DNA from: an uncultured Oscillospiraceae bacterium
GTDB taxonomy: Bacteria; Bacillota; Clostridia; Oscillospirales; Acutalibacteraceae
Assembly (NCBI GenBank): GCA_949289045.1
Contig: CASEMN010000009.1
Span: 23,949-87,948 of the forward strand
Reading direction: 5' to 3'
DNA length: 64,000 nt
The first letter of the stretch is position 1; every line of letters begins with the position of its first letter. The notes below the pieces were generated by a model. The model searched no databases. It was given only the letters and a program-made list of their open reading frames with translations, and had not been told where the DNA came from. The position numbers and the translations under genes were made by a program. Positions 43,676 through 53,041 of the stretch are shown here, in pieces.

Positions 43676-44674
43676 ATGAGAGAATCACTTGAGACTTTAT
43701 GCAGCATGCTTTCCCAAAACAGAAAAATCATCAAATCGGTTTTCCCGCTGGAAAACAGTTATATTTACCCTGTCTGCGCTGAAATATTTACCGAAAAGCG
43801 CCAAAAGGCTCAGGAAGAAAAATTAAACAACTGCCGCAGGATTTTAAAGGAAAATACAGGAGTTTTTTCAAACTTCAGAGGCATAACAAAGGCTGTTATG
43901 ATTTCAATGATGGCGGTTGATTCTAATCCGGAAGAAAAGCTTCGCCGCTCTCTTTCGGTTTACGCTCTTCTCAAAGAATACTTCTTTACCTCTCAGTATC
44001 TTCCCGTAGCATCTATGGCAATATCAAGTATGGCCCCTGAGAGCCGATATGAAGAACTATCTGCAAGAACGAGAAAAATTTATGAGGCCATGAGATCTGA
44101 GCACCCGTTCCTTACAAACTCTCAGGACTGCATTTATGCGGCTCTTCTTGCTTTGTCACCGAGAACCGATGAAGAGATAATCGAAGAAACCGAAAAATGC
44201 TACGACATTCTCCGCGGCAAATTTTTCTCTTCCAACGCCGTCCAGTCCCTCAGTCACATTTTAGCTTTTCTTGACGACTCCGCAGAAGAAAAGTGCAGCC
44301 GTACACTGGAGCTTTATGATAGACTTAAATTAAACGGTTGCCGATGCGGTACTAACTTTGAGCTGCCTACATTAGGCGTTGCGGCGATGCTTCCCGGTGA
44401 AATCAAGGATATAGCAAGAGACATTGCTGAAGCAAACGAGTTCCTTTCCCACGAAAAAGGCTTCGGATTTTTCAGTATAGGAGCAAAACAGCGTCTTATG
44501 TACGCAGGAATGATTGTAACCTCAGATATTATTGAAAAAAATAACATTACTGCACAGTCTGCGGCAGTAGGCGGTATTGTGGCACTGGTTGCCGCACAGG
44601 AGGCCGCTATATGCGCCGCTGTTGCAGCTTCCGCCGCTGCTGCAAGCGCATCATCTGCCTCATCAGGAAATTAA
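43676..44674 (+). CDS. DUF4003-like protein
   Basis: The 332-residue, largely helical protein resembles DUF4003 proteins: LKENTGVFSNFRG near residue 60, then MMAVDSNPEEKL and the pattern LPTLGVAAMLPGE near the C-terminal third. The C-terminus is an Ala/Ser-rich low-complexity stretch. No function is known for the family. GAGGGG precedes the ATG. It is a single-gene unit. Confidence 0.72.
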   Translation: MRESLETLCSMLSQNRKIIKSVFPLENSYIYPVCAEIFTEKRQKAQEEKLNNCRRILKENTGVFSNFRGITKAVMISMMAVDSNPEEKLRRSLSVYALLKEYFFTSQYLPVASMAISSMAPESRYEELSARTRKIYEAMRSEHPFLTNSQDCIYAALLALSPRTDEEIIEETEKCYDILRGKFFSSNAVQSLSHILAFLDDSAEEKCSRTLELYDRLKLNGCRCGTNFELPTLGVAAMLPGEIKDIARDIAEANEFLSHEKGFGFFSIGAKQRLMYAGMIVTSDIIEKNNITAQSAAVGGIVALVAAQEAAICAAVAASAAAASASSASSGN

Positions 44675-44708
44675 CATAACATAAAACCTTTAGGTAAATC
44701 AAAAGTTT

Positions 44709-44738
44709 AAGGCTTCGGAAAATTCCGGAGCCTTTTGA
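44709..44738 (+). terminator. Terminator of the DUF4003-like gene
   Basis: AAGGCTTCGGAA pairs with TTCCGGAGCCTT (one G-T pair) and is followed by TTGAT; the mirrored side also has AAAA-rich flanks. Confidence 0.7.
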
Positions 44739-44778
44739 TATTGATAACAGTCAAATGTTACCCTTTTTATTTCTGATT

Positions 44779-45330
44779 TTAAGCTTTTATCTGAGCATTT
44801 TTCTTTAAAAATTTTGCAGTGGCAATTAAATCAACAATAATTAGCACACAGATGACTGGCAGCACAAATGTCTCCCAGAATGAAAATCCGGAGCCTCCGC
44901 CATTGCCAAGCTCAAAAAATGCCATTTCATAGCAGAAACAACTTATGAGCATCATACTCACAGGCACCCATTTTTCCATATGTCCTAAACCGTAAAGATA
45001 CATTATTATTCCACCAACAGCCATACAGCCGCAGAGGAAAAAGCCCAAAAGTGGAATAAAGAATAACAACGAGTTGACATGGACAAGAACGCCCACAGCT
45101 CCTACAATAAGGGTCTGCTTTAAACTGCCTGTTTTGTAAAAAGCGGAAACTATTCCATAAAGATAAACAGCAGCAAGGGGAACTGTGTTGATAACATCAA
45201 AGGTATCGCTGTCAAAACGCATATTAAGCACATCGAACTTATTCAGCAGGAAAAATACTGCCGCAGCGGCTATCATCAAAGTGAGAACCCAACCTGCAAG
45301 CAAAAATAATGTCCGTTTACTGTTTTTCAT
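44779..45330 (-). CDS. Tandem paralogous membrane protein, copy 1
   Basis: The 183-residue protein has about five transmembrane segments and a basic C-terminus. It shares an N-terminal M-K-N-S-K-R-T-L-F start, a central K-T-G-S-x-K-Q block and a C-terminal W-x-x-x-x-L-P-V-x-C-x-x-I-I-x-D pattern with the two genes upstream. I do not recognise a named family. I chose the ATG at 45330, 9 nt after AAAGGAG; the ATG at 45339 abuts that site. It is the last of three leftward genes. Confidence 0.75.
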   Translation of the reverse strand: MKNSKRTLFLLAGWVLTLMIAAAAVFFLLNKFDVLNMRFDSDTFDVINTVPLAAVYLYGIVSAFYKTGSLKQTLIVGAVGVLVHVNSLLFFIPLLGFFLCGCMAVGGIIMYLYGLGHMEKWVPVSMMLISCFCYEMAFFELGNGGGSGFSFWETFVLPVICVLIIVDLIATAKFLKKNAQIKA

Positions 45331-45389
45331 CGTTTTCATCTCCTTTACAGCCAGCTTATAATGTCCAAAGTTTTGGTACTGCTGGCTTT

Positions 45390-45974
45390 TTACGCCTGTT
45401 TTTTAGCTTCGCAGAACTCTTTGAATTTCCGATTTTTAGCCACTGAAACTATATCGGCAATAATAAATGCACACAGAACCGGCAAAATAATCATCGTCCA
45501 AAGAGCATCTGCCGCACCAAATCCGGCATGACTGGAAATCATACCATATGCAAAATAGGTGAAAGGAAAAGCAGCAGTATTCATGCAAAGTATTCCGTAT
45601 GATGAGGTCTTTTCAGCCTGAGAAAAACCGGCAATAAACATGAAAATACCTGCAATAGCAAGGACTGCGCAGATAAAAAAGCCTATGGGCGTGATAAAAA
45701 ATATGCTGATTGCAACAATCACAGGGGCAATTAGACCTATTAAACAAGATAATAGCGGCTTAACAATACTTCCTGTTTTTTGAATCAAAGAAAACAGTAT
45801 GTAAATCAAAGTTATAACTGTGGGAGCAATAACTAAAATAAGCATAACAGTTTCATCAACATCCTCAGGAAAGACATTTACTGCGGAAAGAATCAGAAAT
45901 AATTCCTCTGCAATAAGCAAAAATGCCAAAAAAGAACCGGATGTAACAAATAATGTATGTTTACTTTTTTTCAT
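45390..45974 (-). CDS. Tandem paralogous membrane protein, copy 2
   Basis: The 194-residue protein has about five membrane segments. Residues KKSKHTLFVTSG, QKTGSIVKP and ILPVLCAFIIADIVSVAK correspond to those of its neighbours. The last block is almost identical to copy 3 (ILLPVLCASIIADMVSVSK). I chose the ATG at 45974, 9 nt after AAGGAG. Function unknown. Confidence 0.75.
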   Translation of the reverse strand: MKKSKHTLFVTSGSFLAFLLIAEELFLILSAVNVFPEDVDETVMLILVIAPTVITLIYILFSLIQKTGSIVKPLLSCLIGLIAPVIVAISIFFITPIGFFICAVLAIAGIFMFIAGFSQAEKTSSYGILCMNTAAFPFTYFAYGMISSHAGFGAADALWTMIILPVLCAFIIADIVSVAKNRKFKEFCEAKKQA

Positions 45975-46045
45975 GGTTCTCAGCTCCTTTGCGTACAATA
46001 ATTATTATCATTTTGTGTGAATTTTTCATTGAAAAGCAGTTTAAT

Positions 46046-46618
46046 TCACTTTGCTTCCTGTAGCGTTGTTTTTGATTTTTCGATTTTTGAAACGGAAACC
46101 ATATCGGCAATAATGGATGCACACAGAACAGGCAACAGAATCACTGCCCAGAACGCTCTTGAGCCGCTTGAAGCTGACATAGCTAAAAGTATACTGTTAA
46201 AGGTAAGATACACGGCATTTGCACAAAGAACACCATATGAACCTGAACTTTCCGCTACTCCGAAGCCATAAGCTGTCACAACAAATGCTGCAATTATAAG
46301 TACAGCACCGCCTAAGTAGAACAATAGCAGCGACGGGATGATGTAGAAGACGGCAACCTCAGCAATTGCAAGCAATACTCCGATACCCCCAGCAACAATT
46401 ACCTGTTTAAAGCTTTTCGTCTTTGCAAAAACAGACAACATACTGTACAAAAGTGCAGCCAAAAACGGAGTCAGCACCAAAGAAACTATAGTCTTTTCTT
46501 CTATATGCATAGGAAGCAAATTCAGTTCCCACAAAAATAAGAAAATTTCATCAAGAGCAAATAATGCAGCTAAAACCGAACCTATAACAAAAAGAAAACG
46601 AGAAAACTTACTTTTCAT
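46046..46618 (-). CDS. Tandem paralogous membrane protein, copy 3
   Basis: The 190-residue protein has about five membrane segments, a KTKSFKQVIVAGG block and the C-terminal ILLPVLCASIIADMVSVSK. It is the promoter-proximal member of the three-gene array. AAGGTGATG precedes the start. Divergence between copies is large outside the shared blocks, so the duplications are old. Function unknown. Confidence 0.75.
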   Translation of the reverse strand: MKSKFSRFLFVIGSVLAALFALDEIFLFLWELNLLPMHIEEKTIVSLVLTPFLAALLYSMLSVFAKTKSFKQVIVAGGIGVLLAIAEVAVFYIIPSLLLFYLGGAVLIIAAFVVTAYGFGVAESSGSYGVLCANAVYLTFNSILLAMSASSGSRAFWAVILLPVLCASIIADMVSVSKIEKSKTTLQEAK

Positions 46619-46960
46619 ATCTGTTCATCACCTTGTATTTAAATTGAGCAACATCTTTTTATTTACATGGCATCACCCACCGTTCTTGTTGATTTATATA
46701 TTAAATATATCTAAAGCATATTATTTGATATAGCGTTTACATTTTTACAATAGTATTTTGTCTGTTTAATGTCAATGTTAATAGTCACAAATTAATTCCA
46801 CTTTACATATGCAGAATATACAAAGGCGGCTGTTTAACACCGCTTTTTCTCCGCTAAAATCGGTATGATACAAAATTGAGCAAGCAAAATCCGGGCTTCA
46901 TCCAATGGATAAAAAGCCCGGATATATCTGTTATTTTATAAAGTTAAGCCGAAACTGTTT
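46619..46960. other. Intergenic region between pnp and the paralogue array
   Basis: No gene is seen. The part nearest copy 3 is AT-rich and should hold its leftward promoter. A hairpin at 46822-46848 (GCGG with CCGC, TGTT with AACA, then TTTTT) looks like a plus-strand terminator without an obvious gene to terminate. The pnp terminator lies at 46889-46923. Confidence 0.5.
46889..46923 (-). terminator. Terminator of rpsO-pnp
   Basis: ATCCGGGCTT pairs with AAGCCCGGAT. On the minus strand TTTGCTTG follows, 37 nt beyond the pnp stop codon. Confidence 0.8.
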
Positions 46961-49126
46961 TTAGTTTCTTCTGCCGCCTTTGTGGAAATCTCTGCGGGGA
47001 CGGCGTGTGTTCTCAGCGGGATTGTTTTCGGGAGTAAGTCCCTCAACCTCAATGAGAGCTTCACGACGAGAAAGGTTAAGTCTGCCCTGGTCGTCTATTT
47101 CGAGGACCTTGACAATAACCTCATCGCCTACGTTTACAACGTCCTCAACCTTCTCTGTACGCTTTACATCAAGCTGGCTGATGTGAACAAGTCCCTCTTT
47201 GCCGGGAGCGATTTCAACAAATGCTCCGAAGCTCATAAGTCTTGTTACAACGCCCTTGAAGATTGCGCCGGGCTCGGGATCGTTGGCAATTGTCTCAACC
47301 ATAAGAAGTGCACGCTTTGCATCATCAATGTCGATTGCTGAAATGAAGATTGAACCATCCTCTTCAACATCAACCTTACAGTTGCACTCTGCGCAGATCT
47401 TCTGGATAACCTTACCCTGCTTACCGATAACCTCGCTGATTTTATCAACGGGGATCTTTGTGGTGAGCATCTTGGGAGCATACTTTGAAAGCTCCTTGCG
47501 GGGTTCGGGGATACATTTAAGCATTACTTCATCAAGAATATAGATTCTTGCTTTTCTTGTCTTTTCAAGAGCCTCTTTGATGATTTCGGGAGTAAGTCCG
47601 TGAACTTTAAGGTCCATCTGGATTGCTGTGATACCCTTGTGAGTACCTGCAACCTTGAAGTCCATATCGCCGAAGAAATCTTCGAGTCCCTGGATATCAA
47701 CCATTGTCATGAAGCGGTCGCCCTCAGTTACAAGACCGCAGGAGATACCGGCAACGGGAGCCTTAATGGGAACACCGGCAGCCATAAGGGAAAGAGTTGA
47801 ACCGCAGATTGAAGCCTGTGAGGTTGAACCGTTTGAGGAAAGAACCTCGGAAACAAGACGGAGTGCATAGGGGAACTCTTCAACAGAGGGGATAACGGGA
47901 AGAAGAGCACGCTCTGCAAGTGCTCCGTGGCCGATTTCACGGCGTCCGGGGCCTCTGCTGGGCTTTGTCTCACCGACGGAGTATGAGGGGAAGTTGTAGT
48001 GGTGCATATAGCGCTTTGCTTCCTCATCGTCGATACCGTCGAGAATCTGAGCGTCGCTTACAGGGCCTAAAGTTGTAACTGTAAGAACCTGTGTCTGACC
48101 TCTTGTAAACATACCTGAACCGTGTACTCTGCTGAGAAGATCAACTTCTGCAGAAAGAGGACGGATTTCATCTATTCCTCTGCCGTCAACACGCTTGCCG
48201 TCATCAAGAAGCCAGCGGCGGACAACAAATTTCTGAAGCTTGTAGAGGCAGTCGTCAAGCTTTGCTGTCTCCTCGGGATATACCTCGTCAAACTTCTCAT
48301 GAACAGCGTCATAAATGGGCTGAAGTCTTTCGTCACGGATACGCTTGTCGTCTGTATCAAGAGCTGCACGTACATCCTCAATAGCGAATTCCTTAACAGC
48401 CTCGTACATTTCCGGTGCGGGATCGTTTGAGGGGAACTCAACCTTTTCCTTACCGATTTCAGCCTGGATGCCCTTAATAAACTCAACGATCTGCTGGTTT
48501 ACTTCGTGAGCATACATGATACCGTTGAACATATCCTCTTCGGATACTTCGTTTGCTCCTGCTTCGATCATTGCAACAAGATCAGCAGTTGAAGCAACGG
48601 TAACATACATTTCGCTCTTTTCTTTTTCTGCTGCTGTGGGGTTAATTACGAACTTGCCGTCAACAAGACCTACAACAACGCCGCTGATGGGGCCGTCCCA
48701 CGGGATAGCGGAAATTGAAATAGCTACGGAAACACCGATCATAGCTGTGATTTCCGGTGAGCAGTCAGGGTCAATTGACATAACTGTTGCGACAACGCCT
48801 ACATCGTTTCTCATATCCTTGGGGAAAAGAGGACGGATGGGTCTGTCGATAACACGGGAAGCAAGGATTGCCTTCTCGCTGGGTCTTCCCTCACGGCGCT
48901 GGAAAGAGCCGGGGATTTTACCTGCTGCATAGAGCTTTTCCTCAAAATCAACTGAAAGGGGGAAGAAATCGATTCCCTCTCTGGGCTTTGCTGCCATTGT
49001 TGCGTTACAGAGAACTTCTGTCTCACCGTAACGGATAAGGCATGAACCGCCTGCAAGCTGAGCCATTTTACCGGTTTCAACTACAAGGGGTCTGCCGGCA
49101 AGTGTTGTTTCAAACTTTCTGAACAT
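46961..49126 (-). CDS. pnp: Polynucleotide phosphorylase
   Basis: PNPase degrades RNA 3' to 5' using phosphate. The 721 residues show two RNase PH domains (GIDFFPLSVDFEEKLYAAG region and the catalytic second domain with HYNFPSYSVGETKPS), joined by an all-helical linker. A KH domain (VIGKQGKVIQKI) and an S1 domain (GVVTRLMSFGAFVEI) follow. The tail is basic (RRPRRDFHKGGRRN). It lies downstream of rpsO, the conserved order, with AGAGAGGT before the ATG. Confidence 0.97.
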   Translation of the reverse strand: MFRKFETTLAGRPLVVETGKMAQLAGGSCLIRYGETEVLCNATMAAKPREGIDFFPLSVDFEEKLYAAGKIPGSFQRREGRPSEKAILASRVIDRPIRPLFPKDMRNDVGVVATVMSIDPDCSPEITAMIGVSVAISISAIPWDGPISGVVVGLVDGKFVINPTAAEKEKSEMYVTVASTADLVAMIEAGANEVSEEDMFNGIMYAHEVNQQIVEFIKGIQAEIGKEKVEFPSNDPAPEMYEAVKEFAIEDVRAALDTDDKRIRDERLQPIYDAVHEKFDEVYPEETAKLDDCLYKLQKFVVRRWLLDDGKRVDGRGIDEIRPLSAEVDLLSRVHGSGMFTRGQTQVLTVTTLGPVSDAQILDGIDDEEAKRYMHHYNFPSYSVGETKPSRGPGRREIGHGALAERALLPVIPSVEEFPYALRLVSEVLSSNGSTSQASICGSTLSLMAAGVPIKAPVAGISCGLVTEGDRFMTMVDIQGLEDFFGDMDFKVAGTHKGITAIQMDLKVHGLTPEIIKEALEKTRKARIYILDEVMLKCIPEPRKELSKYAPKMLTTKIPVDKISEVIGKQGKVIQKICAECNCKVDVEEDGSIFISAIDIDDAKRALLMVETIANDPEPGAIFKGVVTRLMSFGAFVEIAPGKEGLVHISQLDVKRTEKVEDVVNVGDEVIVKVLEIDDQGRLNLSRREALIEVEGLTPENNPAENTRRPRRDFHKGGRRN

Positions 49127-49279
49127 TCTTTTTACCTCTCTTTATATTTTTGTTTTTAAGGGAGGCATCGTTTTAGCAATAAATCCGACCTTTAAAAATC
49201 CTGTTAAAAGCCCGATTCACTGCTAAAAACCAGCTGCCTGTCCCTTTTTGACCTTTAAAATTGCGGTTTCTCACAAATC

Positions 49280-49310
49280 AAGGCAGGAAGAGTATGCCCC
49301 CGCCTGCCCT
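49280..49310 (-). promoter_or_regulatory. Hairpin in the rpsO-pnp intergenic region
   Basis: GGCAGG pairs with CCTGCC around a purine/pyrimidine-rich loop in the 197-nt rpsO-pnp gap; TTGATTT follows on the minus strand. It could be an rpsO terminator/attenuator or a processing site, as pnp leaders are often cleaved in other bacteria. Confidence 0.45.
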
Positions 49311-49323
49311 GCTTTTGCGAAAA

Positions 49324-49587
49324 TTATTTACGGATTCCAAGTCTTGCGATGATTGAACGGTATCTCTCGATATCCTTCTTCTGAAGGTAAGCGAGAAGGT
49401 TACGTCTGTGACCAACCATCTTGTGAAGTCCGCGGCGTGAGTGGTGGTCCTTCTTGTGAACCTTAAGGTGCTCGGTAAGGTCGTTGATTCTCTTTGTGAG
49501 AACGGCGATCTGTACCTCGGGAGAACCTGTATCACCCTCGTGAGTAGCGTACTCAGCCATTATAGCCTGCTTCTCTGCATTTGTCAT
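49324..49587 (-). CDS. rpsO: 30S ribosomal protein S15
   Basis: The 87-residue protein shows the S15 hallmarks [36 protein letters not shown] (in part) and LLAYLQKKD. It binds 16S rRNA at the central-domain three-way junction. I chose the ATG at 49587 after AAGAGGTG; the GTG three codons earlier is part of that site. It is the first gene of rpsO-pnp. Confidence 0.97.
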   Translation of the reverse strand: MTNAEKQAIMAEYATHEGDTGSPEVQIAVLTKRINDLTEHLKVHKKDHHSRRGLHKMVGHRRNLLAYLQKKDIERYRSIIARLGIRK

Positions 49588-49692
49588 TTTTTTCACCTCT
49601 TATAAATATTTACCCGAAAACCCAGCATAAGGCCGGTGAAAACCGCTGTGCGGTGTACCCCTTATTCCGAGTAAAGGGCATAATGCGTAAGT

Positions 49693-49721
49693 ATTATAGC
49701 ACAAGAGGATAACAGTGTAAA
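49693..49721 (-). promoter_or_regulatory. rpsO promoter
   Basis: On the minus strand TTTACA (49716-49721) and TATAAT (49693-49698) are 17 nt apart. The leader of about 100 nt contains paired segments (CCGCACAGCGG and others) and may hold an S15 autoregulatory structure. Confidence 0.7.
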
Positions 49722-50179
49722 GGGATTTTTTCTTTTAAAAAGCAAATATAAAAAATATTTTTAACATCTTTTTTAGCATGCTATCTTATAACAAACATAT
49801 AGATGCAACTTTTTTCTTTTTCCTTATTAATATAATATATATTATTCTTTACTGATTCAGGATTTAACCTCTGTTTGCTTACCTTTATTATTTGTACCCC
49901 GTATATTCTTTCAATGAGCAGTTTCAAAAAGTCTTAATCATTTTTGGAGACTGTTTATACATTTATACTCGGCAATGTTTGTGTAATATGCACTATTTTT
50001 TCTCTTATTAATCTAAATTTTGTTCATTTGATATACATCTTTTGCCATGCTATAATACAAATTGTATCACCTTTTAATTTTAAAAACAATTTTTTCGCAT
50101 ATGGATAATCCGTTTATATAAACTGCAAAGATTTTGTTGGAGGATATTAATATAAACTTTATTTTTGGGGGTATGCACC
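49722..50179. other. AT-rich intergenic region, no gene seen
   Basis: This long stretch between rpsO and the transporter gene is very AT-rich with many T-runs and no open frame that looks coding. A TATAAT hexamer lies near 50050-50055 and a TTGGAGGATATT stretch near 50137, but no reading frame follows the latter until the transporter gene. Confidence 0.4.
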
Positions 50180-51844
50180 GTGAAAATTGTCCAAGGCGCA
50201 AAAAATCTGATAACGGAGGTAACAACACACTGGAAAAAACCAAAGGAAGGCGAATATGTCTCCTATAAGGAATTCCTATATCTGGTTATAGGAAACGGCA
50301 CCTCTATGGTCGCCTCATGGACCGGCTCAAACCTTTCTTTTTCCGCCGGGTGTATGTTCGTAGGCGCTATTTACGGACTTAAAATGCTCGATTTTGCAAT
50401 GTTAGGCATTGTAAACCTTGTAATGAACTATCTGTTTTCTCCCATAAATATGATAATAACCGATAACCTCGGAACTCCGCCTAAAAAGACTATGCGCCTG
50501 ATAAACTGGGCGAGCTTGGCTTTTTTAGTTTTGGGTATCGGATGTTTCTTTATTCCTCAAGAGTATTTCGAAGGATTTATGCCCGCTCTCCCTCAGGTAG
50601 TGGGATCAAAATTTCTCATTCAGGTTTTCAGTACATACTATAATATAATTGTTCTGAAAAAACTTTCTCCCAAATTCGGAAAATACCGCAGCTGGATTAT
50701 CGCCAATATGCTTCCGTACATACTGTCCATTTTGCTGCTCACCTGGTTCCCATATAACACCCTTGAATATCACGACAAATTCTGGGTTATGCACTTATTC
50801 TTCTCTTTCTGGAACTGCTTCGTTTCCTGCTTTAATCAAACTACAAACATGCAGAACGTTATTTCTCCCAACACTACGGAAAGAACTAAAATAATGTCTT
50901 ACGGCTCTTTCCTCTGGAGTTTGTTCCCGTCAATTTCAAACGTACTCTATCCTGTTCTGGCCGCCGTTGCGGGAGGCATGACTAACATTAACACTTACAG
51001 AATTGTTGTACCGGCAATAGTTATAGCTTTCGGCCCATTTTCGCTTTTCCTTGTTTTCGGCGTTAAAGACAGAGTTATTCAGGAAACTCAGCACAAACCT
51101 CAAATTGATATGAAAAAAGGCTTTAAAGAGGTACTTAAAAACAAATATCTCTGGATTACGAATATATCAAGCTGGGTAACTACTTTTTCCACCGGCGCCG
51201 TAAATATAGTAAATATGGTTGTTATTTACTCCATGCGTCAGGATTGGGTTATGGGCATAACCGCTACAATACTCGGAACCGCTAGTGTTCCGGGAATGCT
51301 TCTTGCTCCATCCCTAATAGGTAAATTCGGCAAAAAACGGATTGTGCTGGTAGCAAAATACGCTTCAGTTCTCTGCTCTTTACTCACTGCCGCCGGCGTA
51401 TATATGGACAGCCTGATTATAATAATAGCCTCTACCTATATTTCGTCCCTCTTCACCTCATTGGCTTCCATTTCCACAACGGCCATGAACGCTGATATCT
51501 GGGACTATCAGCAGTATATGTCCGGCGAAAGGCTCGACTCCTGCATGGGAATTTTCGCATATCTCTCCGCCCCCATTACAACTGTAGGCGCTATGGTCGT
51601 TCCATATCTCTACGGCCTTGTAGGATTCACCTCCGACTGGAACATTCTTTATGACCCATCCCTGAGAACCTCAGTATTTATAATTACCGTTGCCATAGGA
51701 GCTGTAACGGGATTGCTTGCCACTGTGCCTTATCATTTTTACGATTTCACCGAAGAAAATCATAAAAAGATGATGGAAGAGCTCAAAGCACGTGCCGAAG
51801 AAAAAGAACACGAAACTCAAGCGGCAATTGAAGAAACAGTTTGA
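50180..51844 (+). CDS. GPH/MFS-family sugar-cation symporter
   Basis: The roughly 554-residue membrane protein has about twelve transmembrane segments. Its pattern fits the glycoside-pentoside-hexuronide (MFS_2) symporters: early FLYLVIGNGTSM, SPINMIITDNLGTPPKKTMR, and DIWDYQQYMSGERLDS in the second half. Substrate is unknown. I placed the start at the GTG at 50180, 7 nt after GGGGGT; a TTG five codons earlier overlaps that site. The LRR lipoprotein gene follows closely and may be co-transcribed. Confidence 0.82.
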   Translation: MKIVQGAKNLITEVTTHWKKPKEGEYVSYKEFLYLVIGNGTSMVASWTGSNLSFSAGCMFVGAIYGLKMLDFAMLGIVNLVMNYLFSPINMIITDNLGTPPKKTMRLINWASLAFLVLGIGCFFIPQEYFEGFMPALPQVVGSKFLIQVFSTYYNIIVLKKLSPKFGKYRSWIIANMLPYILSILLLTWFPYNTLEYHDKFWVMHLFFSFWNCFVSCFNQTTNMQNVISPNTTERTKIMSYGSFLWSLFPSISNVLYPVLAAVAGGMTNINTYRIVVPAIVIAFGPFSLFLVFGVKDRVIQETQHKPQIDMKKGFKEVLKNKYLWITNISSWVTTFSTGAVNIVNMVVIYSMRQDWVMGITATILGTASVPGMLLAPSLIGKFGKKRIVLVAKYASVLCSLLTAAGVYMDSLIIIIASTYISSLFTSLASISTTAMNADIWDYQQYMSGERLDSCMGIFAYLSAPITTVGAMVVPYLYGLVGFTSDWNILYDPSLRTSVFIITVAIGAVTGLLATVPYHFYDFTEENHKKMMEELKARAEEKEHETQAAIEETV

Positions 51845-51861
51845 AAGGAGAGCGAAATAAC

Positions 51862-52710
51862 ATGAAGAAAAAAGTAATTTGCGTTTTTTCCGCAATTTTA
51901 GCGTTATTCACGGTTATGCTTTCGTTCTCCTCCTGCACCAGCGAAAGCAGCGACAACCTTAAATATAAAGAGGCTGAAAACGGATATGCCCTTTATCGGT
52001 ACGAAGGAGCTTCTACAGAGAAAACTTTTACAGTGCCCGATACATATAATGATAAACCTGTAACAGAGCTGATGTCATTCTGTATTTCCAATTCAGAATA
52101 TCTTGAAGTACTTAACATAGGAGAGAATTTAGAAAAAATAGACCCCTGGGCTCTCACAAACTGTCCTGTCCTTAAAGCCATAAACGTCAGCGAGAATAAT
52201 AAATATTTTACGAGCGTTGACGGAGTGCTTTACAGCAAGGACATGACAAAGCTTATTGCATATCCAAACGGCAAAACTCCTCTGGTTACGGATAAAGACG
52301 GCAAAGTAACCGGCGGAGGCACAATTAAACTCCCTGAAACTGTTAAGGTAATCGGCGAAAACGCATTTTATATGTGCAGTAATTTATATTCCATTGAGTT
52401 TAACGAGGGACTGGAAAAGGTTGAAAATAAGGCTTTTCTTAAATGCACAAATCTATCAGCCCTTGAGTTCCCCGAAACCCTTACGGAAATAGGTGTCGAT
52501 TCCTTCTCTTACTGCGACTCACTGACTCATCTTGAAATACCATCCTCAGTTAAATCAATCGGCGACTATGCATTTTTCTCAACCTCTTCTTCCATTGATA
52601 AAATAGTGGTTCATCAGCCAAACGCCGATTCACTTACCCTTGGCAAAGACTGGATACCAAATAAAAAGAACAACGTTAGAGAAAAAGTTACAGTTGAATA
52701 TACAGGTTAA
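51862..52710 (+). CDS. Leucine-rich-repeat (BspA-type) lipoprotein
   Basis: The 282-residue protein has a signal peptide with lipobox (MLSFSSC), so it is probably attached to the outer face of the membrane. Several LRR_5 repeats follow, such as IGENAFYMCSNLYSIEF and IGVDSFSYCDSLTHLEI and SIGDYAFF. BspA-type repeats mediate binding to proteins or surfaces. I chose the ATG at 51862 after AAAGGAGAG. It lies 18 nt downstream of the transporter gene. Confidence 0.88.
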   Translation: MKKKVICVFSAILALFTVMLSFSSCTSESSDNLKYKEAENGYALYRYEGASTEKTFTVPDTYNDKPVTELMSFCISNSEYLEVLNIGENLEKIDPWALTNCPVLKAINVSENNKYFTSVDGVLYSKDMTKLIAYPNGKTPLVTDKDGKVTGGGTIKLPETVKVIGENAFYMCSNLYSIEFNEGLEKVENKAFLKCTNLSALEFPETLTEIGVDSFSYCDSLTHLEIPSSVKSIGDYAFFSTSSSIDKIVVHQPNADSLTLGKDWIPNKKNNVREKVTVEYTG

Positions 52711-52728
52711 AACTGCTTAATTTTAAAG

Positions 52729-52756
52729 CTCCCGGATACGCTCCGGGAGTTTTTTA
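52729..52756 (+). terminator. Terminator of the LRR lipoprotein gene
   Basis: CTCCCGGA pairs with TCCGGGAG around TACGC, followed by TTTTTT. Confidence 0.92.
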
Positions 52757-53041
52757 GTTTTATTCTTTTACTTTTCTCTTTAAAATAAATTTACAGGCTT
52801 TTTCTCTATACATTAAAGCGCCATTTTGTTATATTATACAGATTTCTAAATCAGGTTTGTCTTTTGTCATCATCGGGATTTACACTCAATATAATTATTT
52901 TGCAGCGAAAAGGTTACGAATTGAAGCTTCTTTGTAATATTTTTTAAATGTTTGTTTAACAATTAGTAACTTATTTCCCTAAAATTAGTCACAAGCTGCT
53001 GGTATTATAATGTCAGAAACAACGAAGGAGGTGAAAACGAG
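52757..53041. other. AT-rich intergenic region before the UspA-like gene
   Basis: No gene is seen. A TATAAT at 53006-53011 has no good -35 but follows TGG in TGGTATTAT, which may act as an extended -10. AAGGAGGTG lies just before the UspA-like start. Confidence 0.4.

Noticed and set aside
46822..46848. Plus-strand terminator-like hairpin taken as the end of a small gene
   Set aside because: No plausible plus-strand gene lies upstream; the flanking genes are all leftward.
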